64,000 bases of DNA from Planctomycetota bacterium. GTDB lineage: Bacteria; Planctomycetota; B15-G4; JADJEK01. The position numbers and the translations under genes are program-made. Positions 8,857 through 16,654 of the stretch are shown piece after piece. How positions within the stretch are numbered: the stretch's first letter is position 1; each line of letters opens with the position of its first letter. Where the stretch lies: NCBI GenBank assembly GCA_016709145.1, contig JADJEK010000001.1, positions 1,116,001-1,180,000 of the forward strand. The letters run 5' to 3'. A model generated the notes under the pieces. That model saw nothing but the letters and a program-made list of their open reading frames with translations, did no database searches and was not told the DNA's origin.

Positions 8857-11118
8857 TTACTTCTTCAGGAACACGTCGTCGCCCGCTGCGCTGTTGTCGA
8901 CGCCATCGGGCCCGTTCGACCAAAGCGTGTACCCGGTTCCGTCGGCGCGGAAGTGGTAGTCACCACCCCACGGGTCCTTGGGAAGAGCGTCGGCGCCGAG
9001 GCAGCCCTTCGGATAGCTCGACGTCGGCTCGAGCAGTTGGGCCAAGTTGTCCGGCAGGCCGCCCTTCTCGAGTTTGTAGAACGTGATCGCTCGACGCATG
9101 TTCTTCATGTCCGTCATCGCCTGGTCCGCCGGCGTGGCCGCGAGCGGCTCGGGTTCCGACGGGACGGCTTCGACGGACGAGGGTTGAACCTCGGTCATCA
9201 TGCGCCCGGGCAACATCACCGCGCCGATTGCCGCCGCACCGGCGACGGCGCCGATGACGACCTCGCCTCCGAAGGGTCCATAGCTCTCGGCGAGCGAGCC
9301 CTTGTCGGACGTCGTGCCGTAGGACATCGAACCGAACAGGTGCTTCGTGATGACGTCCTGCGTCGGAAGCTGCGAAGGGTCGAACGGAAGCTCTTGGCCC
9401 CCGGTGGCCATCGACAGCATCGGCAGCGTCATCGCGATCTGGCCGTAGGCGCTCTCGACCGCGTACTTCGTGTCGCTGTAGCTGAACGCACGCAGCGTGT
9501 CGTCCTTCGGCACCCGGTCCCAGAAGCGCTTGAAGTCTTCCGATTCGGTGATGGAAGGACCCGGCTTCTCCTTGCGCTTCAGTTGGCGCTTCAGATCGCC
9601 GACGGCGAGCGAGATGAGGAGCTTGCCTTCGAACTCCGCGTAGCACGGCGTGACCGCGATCGGCAGTTCGGAGCCCAGGTCGATCTGCGTGATCTTCGTG
9701 CCCTTGTAGTCGACGTCCTTGACGGCGACGCCGGAGCCCGACATCTGACCCGCCATTTGGATGAGCTTGCCGAGCACGCTCGTGACGGTTGCGCCGTTGC
9801 GCAGGTCGGCCACGAACAGCATCGACGGCATCATCGCGTTCTGGCTCTTCGGCTGGATGAGCGCGAACTCCGGACCGATGTTGGCGAAGATGTCGTTGCG
9901 GATGTCGACGGGCTTCGCGGGATCGCCCGAGAGTTGACCGCCGAATCCAGCGAGCATGCCCTGGACTTCCTGATGGGCAGACTCGTCGGCCGTCTTCACC
10001 AAGTCCATCGCGAGGTCGTACAGCTTCGCGACATCGAACTGGAACAGCGAGACGGACGCAGTGTTGTCGCCGGCCATCGCCAGTTGATCGAGGTTGATCG
10101 GCTTGTCCGGCGCCAGAGCCAGGAGCCCCTTGCGTTCACCCTCGTGGCCGACCCACATCCGCGTGTGGGAGACGCCGTTCTCGGGATGATCGGCGAACGC
10201 GATCGACTTCAAGGCGTTCAGGCCGAGCTTGTCGATGAACGTGTCGACGAGCGGGAGCGATTGGGCGTCGCCGCTCATCTCGAGACCCATCTTGATGCCC
10301 TCGGCCGCGGTCTTGACCGCGAGCTCGGCGTTGACGAAGAAGTGGACCGAATCCCCACCAGTGAAACCGATGCGTTCCTTCGCCGCGCTGTAGTTGCCGT
10401 TGTTCGCGAGCACGTCTTCCGCGTCACCGGCTCCTTGAGCGCGTGCGAGGATCGACTTCATCGACGTGGTGCTCAGCGAGAACAGCTGCATGCCGCCAGC
10501 CTTCGCGAACAGGAGGGGCGGCGCGTCGGGGGGAAGACCCTGAAGGGCTTCCCACGTCATTCCACCTTCCGTGACCGGTGCGAAGGAGAGGTTCTGACCC
10601 GATTGCTTGTTCGTGCGGGAGAGCAGGTCCTTGATCATCGAGCTCCAGTCGGGAGCTCCTTCTCGGCCCTCGATCCCGATGACCAGTCCGACGTCCGGAC
10701 CGACACCGTTCTGGAAATCCGGCAGCGAGACGTGCGTCATCGCTAAGAAGATGCGGCCGTACTTGCCCGCCGTCAGAGCGTCGGCCGAGAGCTCGAAGTT
10801 CTCGAAGCCCTCTTCCTTCTTGATGGTGTCGCCGAGCTTCGTGATCGCTTCCTTCAAAGCCATCTTCGGCTTCTCGAGGAAGCTCTGCATGTCCGCCTCC
10901 GCCAGGATCTTGGCGAAGGGGAGCGATTCGGATGCCGCGGCGTACTTCTCGCAGTCGTCGACGGAGAACACGAACAGCGTGTTCTTCGGCAGCAGTCGAT
11001 CGACGGTGAGGGTGTTGTCGGCGGCAGTGGCCGAGCCGAAACTCGACGCTGCGACGAGAATCGTGGGAAGTGCGATGCCGACGACTCGTCGAACTCGCGC
11101 CTCGATGCTGGTGAGCAT
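8857..11118 (-). CDS. large exported protein with pseudopilin-like C terminus
   Basis: 753 residues from the ATG at 11118, chosen because GGAG lies six bases upstream; an ATG 12 bases earlier lacks this. A signal peptide is clear (RRVVGIALPTILVAASSFGSATAA). The body resembles DUF3352-type proteins: LLPKNTLFVFSVDD, ILAEADMQSFLEKP, repeated beta-rich segments. A possible hydrophobic helix (GEVVIGAVAGAAAIGAVMLPG) precedes a last roughly 75 residues that look like the globular part of a type II secretion pseudopilin: FYKLEKGGLPDNLAQLL, LPKDPWGGDYHF, YTLWSNGPDGVDNSAAGDDV. Function unknown. It probably sits in the periplasm with the C-terminal part tethered. Confidence 0.7.
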   Translation of the reverse strand: MLTSIEARVRRVVGIALPTILVAASSFGSATAADNTLTVDRLLPKNTLFVFSVDDCEKYAAASESLPFAKILAEADMQSFLEKPKMALKEAITKLGDTIKKEEGFENFELSADALTAGKYGRIFLAMTHVSLPDFQNGVGPDVGLVIGIEGREGAPDWSSMIKDLLSRTNKQSGQNLSFAPVTEGGMTWEALQGLPPDAPPLLFAKAGGMQLFSLSTTSMKSILARAQGAGDAEDVLANNGNYSAAKERIGFTGGDSVHFFVNAELAVKTAAEGIKMGLEMSGDAQSLPLVDTFIDKLGLNALKSIAFADHPENGVSHTRMWVGHEGERKGLLALAPDKPINLDQLAMAGDNTASVSLFQFDVAKLYDLAMDLVKTADESAHQEVQGMLAGFGGQLSGDPAKPVDIRNDIFANIGPEFALIQPKSQNAMMPSMLFVADLRNGATVTSVLGKLIQMAGQMSGSGVAVKDVDYKGTKITQIDLGSELPIAVTPCYAEFEGKLLISLAVGDLKRQLKRKEKPGPSITESEDFKRFWDRVPKDDTLRAFSYSDTKYAVESAYGQIAMTLPMLSMATGGQELPFDPSQLPTQDVITKHLFGSMSYGTTSDKGSLAESYGPFGGEVVIGAVAGAAAIGAVMLPGRMMTEVQPSSVEAVPSEPEPLAATPADQAMTDMKNMRRAITFYKLEKGGLPDNLAQLLEPTSSYPKGCLGADALPKDPWGGDYHFRADGTGYTLWSNGPDGVDNSAAGDDVFLKK

Positions 11119-11426
11119 GACGTACTCCACTCGCGTTCAGAGGAATCGCTGACAGGGACTCGATCCGGGTTCAGTACGAACCTGTGCGGATTGGTGACCT
11201 CGGCTGTAGGCAACGGGAGTGCCAACTGCGAACAGGTGTGGAGCAAGGGCTCCATCCGACTCATTCGTTGCGGGGTCCGATGGACTCATGATGACGGAAT
11301 CCGCGATAGGCACTTGGCTTGCAGCGTTGGGTTGGTTGCGGGACAGAGAAGGCGCAACGCGCGAGCTCGATCACCCGAGACTCGCGCGTTGTGCTGAATC
11401 AGCACGGCGTCGTCAGACGTTCGAAT
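11119..11426. other. 308-bp non-coding gap between two exported-protein genes
   Basis: Both flanking genes are on the minus strand. The right part (11356-11405) holds two inverted repeats annotated separately. The left part should contain the promoter of the 8857-11118 gene; I see no clear -35/-10 pair. Short open frames here have no protein-like composition. Confidence 0.5.
11356..11405 (-). terminator. tandem inverted repeats, likely terminator
   Basis: Two hairpins lie just past the stop of the 11427-12878 gene. GTGCTGAATCAGCAC at 11391-11405 has seven-base arms around one base. AACGCGCGAG / CTCGCGCGTT at 11356-11390 has perfect ten-base arms and a 15-base loop. There is no T-tract, as for other hairpins in this window. 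Confidence 0.5.
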
Positions 11427-12878
11427 TCACTTCTCGGTGAACTCGATAAAGGCGTCCTCGGCAGCCTTTTCGGAGAGAGCCTTCTCGAGGTCCTTGAAGG
11501 CCTTCTGCATCTTGCCGCCTTCGTTCACCGCCTTCACGCAGTCCGCAAACGCCTTGGTGACGGGCTCGGGGCACTCGGGGCTCTTGAGGAAGGCGACGAT
11601 GATGCCGCTCGCGAGCACGTACTGCTCCGAGGGCGTGTAGGTCTTGAACAGCGTCTTCAGCTTCGGCACCCAGCCGACGGCGCGGAGACGTTGGCGGCTC
11701 CAGTCGAAGAGCTTCGGGTTCTGCCAGCGTTCGATGTAGGAGGAGACACCGTCGACGAACCACGTCGCCGGGGCCTCGGCGGAGGTTGGGCCGACCAGAC
11801 GATTGATGAACTGCTCGACCGTCGCGTGGATCGTGTAGAGGTCGGTGTTCTGCTTGGTCTGGTAGTACATCGTGACCGAGGCCATATCGAGCTTCTGGTC
11901 GCCCGGCGGGTTCCAGGCGCTGCAGAACATCGACATCGACGATGACTTGTCGGCTCCCCACGCATTGCCGAGGTTCTTGTAGTCGTCGAGTGTGGCGACC
12001 ACGAACACGTTCAGCTTCGCGCCCTTGAGAGCAGGTTCCTTGCCGAAGAACTCTGCGGCCTTGCGATACGCGCCATCCGCGGTCACGACCAGCGTGTCGC
12101 CACAGTCGATCACGCCCTTGTAGCCAGCTCCGTTGTTCGTGAACAACCGGACGTGATCGCCCTCGGCCATGTAGGGGTGCGTGAGGTCCTTGTAGAACGC
12201 TTCGGCCTCGGCTTGAGGCAGCCACTTGTCTCCGACGAGATACTCGCCCTTCGCGCGATGCTCTTCGGCTTCGGCGCGGAGTTGCGCGTCTCGCTTCTTG
12301 CGCTCGACGTCTTCCTTCTTCACCCATTCGCCATCGACGAGGATCTCGCCTGCGGCTTCGTGCTCGAGCGTCTCCTTCTCCTCCTTGGTGACCCACTGGC
12401 CCTTGTACTCGACCAGCCCGGCCTTCTCCTTCTCCTGACGTTCTTCCTCGAGCTTGATCTTCTCGAGTTCCTTCTCGGTCACCCACTTGTCGGCGTGCTT
12501 GACGTAGCCGAGCAACTTGCGGGCGTTCTCGTGATCGGGATCGACCTTGATGATCTCTCGCAGGATGCTCGTTGCGTTCTTGTCTTGGTCCTTCTGTTTG
12601 CACCAGAGGTACAAGTCGAAGAGCTTGCCCGCGTCCTTGCCCGCTTCGGTCTTGCGGCGCTTGAACTCTTGGTCGGGCGTTTCCTTCGTCTCGATCTTCG
12701 TGACGTCAGCGCGCGCGAAGCTCGCCGTGCCGGTCTTCGTTTGCACGATGACTTTCTCGGCGTCTTGCTCGATGACTGTGCCCTCGACCGTGCGCCCGTC
12801 CTTCAGGTGCACGATGTCAGGGAGCGCTGCGCCTGCGCAGAGCAAGACGATGCCGAACGAGAGCACTGCGAGCTTCAT
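11427..12878 (-). CDS. exported protein with SH3-like domain and repeated Trp motifs
   Basis: 483 residues. A signal peptide (MKLAVLSFGIVLLCAGAALP) is followed by a small beta domain (VHLKDGRTVEGTVIEQDAE) of the type found in many planctomycete secreted proteins. A charged, probably helical region (residues 65-225) repeats a Gly/Asp-x-W-hydrophobic-x-x-E unit with tryptophans at 132, 162, 185 and 219. The C-terminal half (FTNNGAGYKGVIDCGDTL onward, ATVEQFINRLVG, APATWFVDGVSSYIERW) resembles a peptidase-M61/DUF1570-like fold, but no intact HExxH is visible. Function unknown. Confidence 0.7.
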   Translation of the reverse strand: MKLAVLSFGIVLLCAGAALPDIVHLKDGRTVEGTVIEQDAEKVIVQTKTGTASFARADVTKIETKETPDQEFKRRKTEAGKDAGKLFDLYLWCKQKDQDKNATSILREIIKVDPDHENARKLLGYVKHADKWVTEKELEKIKLEEERQEKEKAGLVEYKGQWVTKEEKETLEHEAAGEILVDGEWVKKEDVERKKRDAQLRAEAEEHRAKGEYLVGDKWLPQAEAEAFYKDLTHPYMAEGDHVRLFTNNGAGYKGVIDCGDTLVVTADGAYRKAAEFFGKEPALKGAKLNVFVVATLDDYKNLGNAWGADKSSSMSMFCSAWNPPGDQKLDMASVTMYYQTKQNTDLYTIHATVEQFINRLVGPTSAEAPATWFVDGVSSYIERWQNPKLFDWSRQRLRAVGWVPKLKTLFKTYTPSEQYVLASGIIVAFLKSPECPEPVTKAFADCVKAVNEGGKMQKAFKDLEKALSEKAAEDAFIEFTEK

Positions 12879-12930
12879 GACGATGTCCTCGAGCTTGATG
12901 AACGATCAACGCGACAGCGGTGCGACTGCT

Positions 12931-13533
12931 TCAATCTTCGAGTTCGACTTCCCAGTACCGGTCGGAAATGAACTGCGTCCACGAGCGCTTGACGATGCCG
13001 TGTGGCAACCCGATTTGCGGGATCCATCGTGGTTTGCGTGGCGCCCGCAACAGACCCATGCGCGCTTGCTCCGGCGTTCGGTTGCTCTTGCGGATGTTGC
13101 ATCGGATGCATGCGAGCACGCAGTTCGTCCACGTCGTGCGACCTCCGAGGGAGCGCGGCACGATGTGATCGATCGATAGGTTCTCGGAGCCTGGCTTCTG
13201 GCCGCAGTACTGGCATGTGTACTGATCGCGCCGATAAAGGTTGCGACGTGTGAAGGGAACGTGGCGTTGAGGCGCCCGGTCGTAGCCGACGAGCACGATC
13301 ACTTCCGGAATGCGAATCGAGCCACTCACCATTCGGATCGTCAGTTCGTGCTCGATGCGGAGTGCTTGGCGTGCCCACGACGAGAAGTCGTGCGTCTCGA
13401 ACGTCTCGGGCGAGATGATGCGCGCGACGTTGCGGCAAACGAGAGTCAGCGCGTGCCGCACGGGAACGACGTTCACGACGGTCCACGACCGGTTCAACAC
13501 GAGAGTTGGATGTTCGAGCGCCGAGATGCGCAT
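12931..13533 (-). CDS. HNH endonuclease
   Basis: 200 residues from the ATG at 13533 (MRISALEHPTLVLN); the open frame extends upstream but with non-family sequence. The conserved N-terminal part (VLNRSWTVVNVVPVRHAL) is typical of the family often found as a single-copy housekeeping gene. The HNH core is intact: CQYCGQKPGSENLSIDHIVPRSLGG, then WTNCVLACIRCNIRKSNRTPEQA, giving the catalytic His pair and two CxxC zinc knuckles. It lies between an exported protein and a J-domain protein on the same strand. The biological substrate is unknown. Confidence 0.85.
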   Translation of the reverse strand: MRISALEHPTLVLNRSWTVVNVVPVRHALTLVCRNVARIISPETFETHDFSSWARQALRIEHELTIRMVSGSIRIPEVIVLVGYDRAPQRHVPFTRRNLYRRDQYTCQYCGQKPGSENLSIDHIVPRSLGGRTTWTNCVLACIRCNIRKSNRTPEQARMGLLRAPRKPRWIPQIGLPHGIVKRSWTQFISDRYWEVELED

Positions 13534-13638
13534 CGCGCGAACGCTCCGATTGGGCCGCGAGAACGAGTGCGGGATGGTACACGAACCGCCCGTCGAGCTG
13601 AATCGATTCGAGTTCCCGATGCGCTGCATCGAGACGCT

Positions 13639-14241
13639 CTACGACATCGACGTGCGTCGTGTGAGAAGTCGATACGCGTCAGAGGCTTTCGCGAAGCGGC
13701 TCGACCATTCCGCTCGTTGTTCTTCCGTCGCGTACGGGTGAGCGTCGGGATGGAGCGCCCGAGCGAGCGATCGATACGCGTCCTTGATGGAGACCAGCGT
13801 CGCTGCTTCATTCAGTCCCAGAGTCTCGAGGGCGACGCGCTGCGCGTCCGTCCACACACGTTGCCGAGGATGGGGCGGCGGGCCAGGGCTCGGGGTCTTC
13901 GGCTGCGGTTGGTGCCGCCGAGGCGATCGCTTGCTCTCTCGTCGTGAGCGACTTGATCCGCCGAGGAACTCCACCAAGATGCGCCGTAGCGGAGACGTCG
14001 TGGGGAGGTCCTTTTCACTGCGAAGGACGTAGGCCGCCGTGGGACTCGATCGCTCGATGACGATTCGTTCGCCACAGTTCGAGCAGCTCAGCAAGTAGTA
14101 GGGACCACCGCGCGATGCGGCGCGCGTTCGCAGCAATCCGTCATGAAGCAGGTCCCCGCGCTGGATCGGACCGCGGCACCGCGGACAGCGCCCGATCGGT
14201 TGGAACTCGCTTCTCGGGTCGTATTCGTGACGTGCTGACAT
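13639..14241 (-). CDS. zinc-ribbon / J-domain fusion protein
   Basis: 200 residues. The N terminus carries two cysteine pairs (CPRCRGPI near residue 19 and CSNCGERI near residue 53), a zinc ribbon. A basic, proline-rich linker follows (about 95-130). The last 70 residues are a J-domain: ALETLGLNEAATLVSIKDAYRSLARALHPDAH, with the HPD tripeptide that stimulates DnaK ATPase. It lacks the G/F and CxxCxGxG regions of true DnaJ, so it is a dedicated co-chaperone; the zinc ribbon probably provides client or nucleic-acid binding. Confidence 0.75.
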   Translation of the reverse strand: MSARHEYDPRSEFQPIGRCPRCRGPIQRGDLLHDGLLRTRAASRGGPYYLLSCSNCGERIVIERSSPTAAYVLRSEKDLPTTSPLRRILVEFLGGSSRSRRESKRSPRRHQPQPKTPSPGPPPHPRQRVWTDAQRVALETLGLNEAATLVSIKDAYRSLARALHPDAHPYATEEQRAEWSSRFAKASDAYRLLTRRTSMS

Positions 14242-14353
14242 CGCGCCAACCAGCGTTTATGCTCTAGCCGCTTTTCGACGCTTGTGCCGAGGATCGGCGC
14301 AGGTGGTGCCGCAGTGTTCCGGGTTCAAGACCCGCGCGGAAGAGGTTTTCGAC

Positions 14354-15343
14354 ATGTCCACGAGTTCGCCACAGGCTCCTTCTACCCGTATCGATGTCGT
14401 GCTCGAGCCGAGCTTTTGGGTCAAGCACCGCGTCACCGTCATTGGGATCGTCGTGGCGGGGTCGATTCTGGTGCTCGGCATTCAGTTCATGAAGTCGCGG
14501 GCACAGGCGGGGGACACGAAGGGCTGGTCCGCGCTGGCGCGGCCGGACTTCCCGGTCCAGGCGAGCCGGGGTGCGATCGATCTCGACGCTGTTCGAGGAA
14601 CGACGGCCGAACCGTGGGCCATCTACCAGTCGGCATTGAACAAGTTCGAGGAGTATCGTAAGACGTTTGATGGCAATCACTTGGACACATCGCTCAACCT
14701 GCTGAGTGAATTGGATTCCAAGTTCTCGACACATGGCGTGGTCAGGGACGGGCTTGCGAAGGCTCTGAGGTCCGACGTCGAGGCCGAAAAGGCTTGGGTG
14801 TCCTCCCACCCAGCCGCGGTCGCGAATCCGCAACCTGCTGATGGCAACAAGATTACGCTCGTGACCGAGCGCGGGGAAATCGAGATTGGCCTGTACCCTG
14901 ACGTGGCCCCAACGTCGGTTGCCGCCTTCCTCGCGATGGTGCGCACTCCCGACAAGGCGAGTTTCGCCCAAGGCAATGCTGGCTATGCGCTTACGCTGAC
15001 TGCGGAAGAGCCTGCACCGGCGGACGCCTCGAAGGCGGACGAGACGCCGAAGCCCTGGGGAAAAGACCGCAACGCGCTGACTCACGTCAAAGGCGCGGTG
15101 TCATTCCTTCGCTATAACCCCTTCTTCGACAGCAAGAAGCGTTCGATCAACGTTCACTTCTGCTTGCTCGATGAGGCGCGCCGCGACTCACAACAAGTGG
15201 TCTTTGGCGTCGTCACGAAGGGTCTTGACGTCCTTGAGAAGATTGCGAACGACGAGAAGTCGGAAGACAATCCGAGCAACTTCAAGACGGCGATCAAAGT
15301 CTCATCGGTTCACGAGGCCGCCGGGTTGTCGGCCCTGAAGTAG
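14354..15343 (+). CDS. membrane-anchored cyclophilin-like protein
   Basis: 329 residues from the ATG at 14354 (GAAGAGG nine bases upstream). One N-terminal transmembrane helix (VTVIGIVVAGSILVLGIQFM) puts the rest in the periplasm. Residues about 170-325 are cyclophilin-like: ITLVTERGEIEIGLYPDVAPTSVAAFLAMV at the start and VVFGVVTKGLDVLEKI at the end. The arginine/phenylalanine catalytic segment (FHRVI...QGGD in active enzymes) is replaced by an Ala/Pro/Glu-rich stretch, and the SQFFI strand is VHFCL. I infer a non-catalytic or weak prolyl isomerase. Convergent with parB. Confidence 0.72.
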   Translation: MSTSSPQAPSTRIDVVLEPSFWVKHRVTVIGIVVAGSILVLGIQFMKSRAQAGDTKGWSALARPDFPVQASRGAIDLDAVRGTTAEPWAIYQSALNKFEEYRKTFDGNHLDTSLNLLSELDSKFSTHGVVRDGLAKALRSDVEAEKAWVSSHPAAVANPQPADGNKITLVTERGEIEIGLYPDVAPTSVAAFLAMVRTPDKASFAQGNAGYALTLTAEEPAPADASKADETPKPWGKDRNALTHVKGAVSFLRYNPFFDSKKRSINVHFCLLDEARRDSQQVVFGVVTKGLDVLEKIANDEKSEDNPSNFKTAIKVSSVHEAAGLSALK

Positions 15344-15366
15344 GCACCGTGGTCTCGGTCACACAA

Positions 15367-16260
15367 CTACCGCGCTAGGATCTGCTCAGCGACAGCATTG
15401 AGCGTCTGAACATCGGGGCAGGTGACTTGAATCTCATACCCGCCGCCAACGGCGCGGATCCGAACGTCCGTATTCAGGGCAGTTCGGAGTTGGGTTTCTA
15501 GATCTGAAAGTGTTGCGTCTGGCTTCCCAGCCACCTCTTTGGAGGTCGGCTGCTTCACCGTCGGCCGCGCGGCCGTTTCCGACTCGCGTGCGAGAATGTC
15601 ACGAACGAGCTCCTCGGTTTGCCGGACGCTGAGGCTCCGCTCCTTGATCTCGCGAAGCGCTTCTCCGAGACGTGGTGTGTTCAGCAGCGAGAGCAGGCTC
15701 CTGGCGTGCCCGGCGCTGATTGTTCCACGTGAAACTTCGGCGCGCACATCCTCCGGCAGGTCAAGAAGCCGAATCGTGTTCGTCACAGCCGTCCGGCTCT
15801 TTCCGACGCGCTTCGCGACCTCTTCATGGGTCAAACCAAAGTCACGGAGGAGCTGCCGAAACGCCGCGGCCTCCTCGATCGCATTCAGATCCGACCGCTG
15901 GAGATTCTCGATCAGTGCGAATACGAGCTGTTCGTCACGATCCGTAGAACGCACGAGCGCTGGAATCTGCGTCTTCCCAAGCTGTTTGAACGCGCGATAT
16001 CGACGCTCCCCCGCGATCAGTTGAAACCCATCCCCGAATCTCCGTACTACGATCGGTTGCAGCAGCCCGTTCTCTGCAATCGACGACACTAGATCCTCGA
16101 GTTCAGCTGCCTTGAACTCGCGTCGCGGTTGATGGGGGTTAGGGACGATTCGCTCAACATCGATCATCTCGACGTGGGGAACGAGTCGATCCGACGGGCT
16201 GGACTGTCCCTGCGACCTTCCGAGCAACGCATCCAAACCCCGAGCGAGACGCTTCTCCAT
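15367..16260 (-). CDS. parB: chromosome-partitioning protein ParB
   Basis: 297 residues, standard for chromosomal ParB. RGLDALLG at the start matches the ParA-interacting segment. The CTPase/clamp domain has VPNPHQPRREF, AENGLLQPIVVRRF, IAGERRYRA and ALIENLQRSDLNAIEEAAAF. The HTH (THEEVAKRVGKSRTAVTNTIRLLDLP) reads parS, and a C-terminal dimerisation domain ends in AEQILAR. parA is not adjacent, which is unusual; it must be elsewhere. The gene is about 11 kb from dnaA, the normal origin-proximal place. Confidence 0.95.
   Translation of the reverse strand: MEKRLARGLDALLGRSQGQSSPSDRLVPHVEMIDVERIVPNPHQPRREFKAAELEDLVSSIAENGLLQPIVVRRFGDGFQLIAGERRYRAFKQLGKTQIPALVRSTDRDEQLVFALIENLQRSDLNAIEEAAAFRQLLRDFGLTHEEVAKRVGKSRTAVTNTIRLLDLPEDVRAEVSRGTISAGHARSLLSLLNTPRLGEALREIKERSLSVRQTEELVRDILARESETAARPTVKQPTSKEVAGKPDATLSDLETQLRTALNTDVRIRAVGGGYEIQVTCPDVQTLNAVAEQILAR
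15721..15736. promoter_or_regulatory. parS-like ParB-binding site inside parB
   Basis: TGTTCCACGTGAAACT at 15721-15736 matches the near-universal bacterial parS consensus TGTTNCACGTGAAACA at every position except the last. The site lies inside the parB coding sequence, over the codons for Val-Ser-Arg-Gly-Thr after the HTH. ParB loading on this site would place its own gene within the partition complex. Confidence 0.8.
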
Positions 16261-16654
16261 CGCGACCTCCGAACTTGACTAGGAACCCGTCGATCGACGC
16301 CCGCGCGCACCTAACGCGCGCACGGTACCGAGGTGACCGCGAAAATCCGATGGCGCATCGCTCGTCGCCAAGTGCTCGCGCGAGTCTCGATGGTGCGGCG
16401 GCCAACGCGTCTGCTTCGACCGGCAGGCCGAGAATTCTAGGCGTGCGGCGGTTTCCACGCGCTCGCAGCTTCGCTTGAGTCGCGCGGACAGCTAGCCGCC
16501 CGTCGAAGAGGCTCCGTGGCCGCGAGCACGTCGGCCTCGAGGCCGAGATCGAAACGCAGGGCTGCGGCAACTTCCGGGCTGGTTGTTTACGACGGGCGAC
16601 GAGGTGTTCAGGCACAAGCCACGTCCCGACCCGCGCGACCCCTTCAGCGAGCGA
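16261..16654. other. 394-bp non-coding gap upstream of parB
   Basis: Lies between the parB start and the stop of the HPr-fusion gene, both on the minus strand. It must hold the parB promoter; I see no clear -10/-35. CGGCCTCGAGGCCG near 16539-16552 is a short perfect palindrome. A plus-strand open frame over 16560-16743 has protein-like composition but runs antisense into the HPr-fusion gene and has no good start. Confidence 0.4.
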
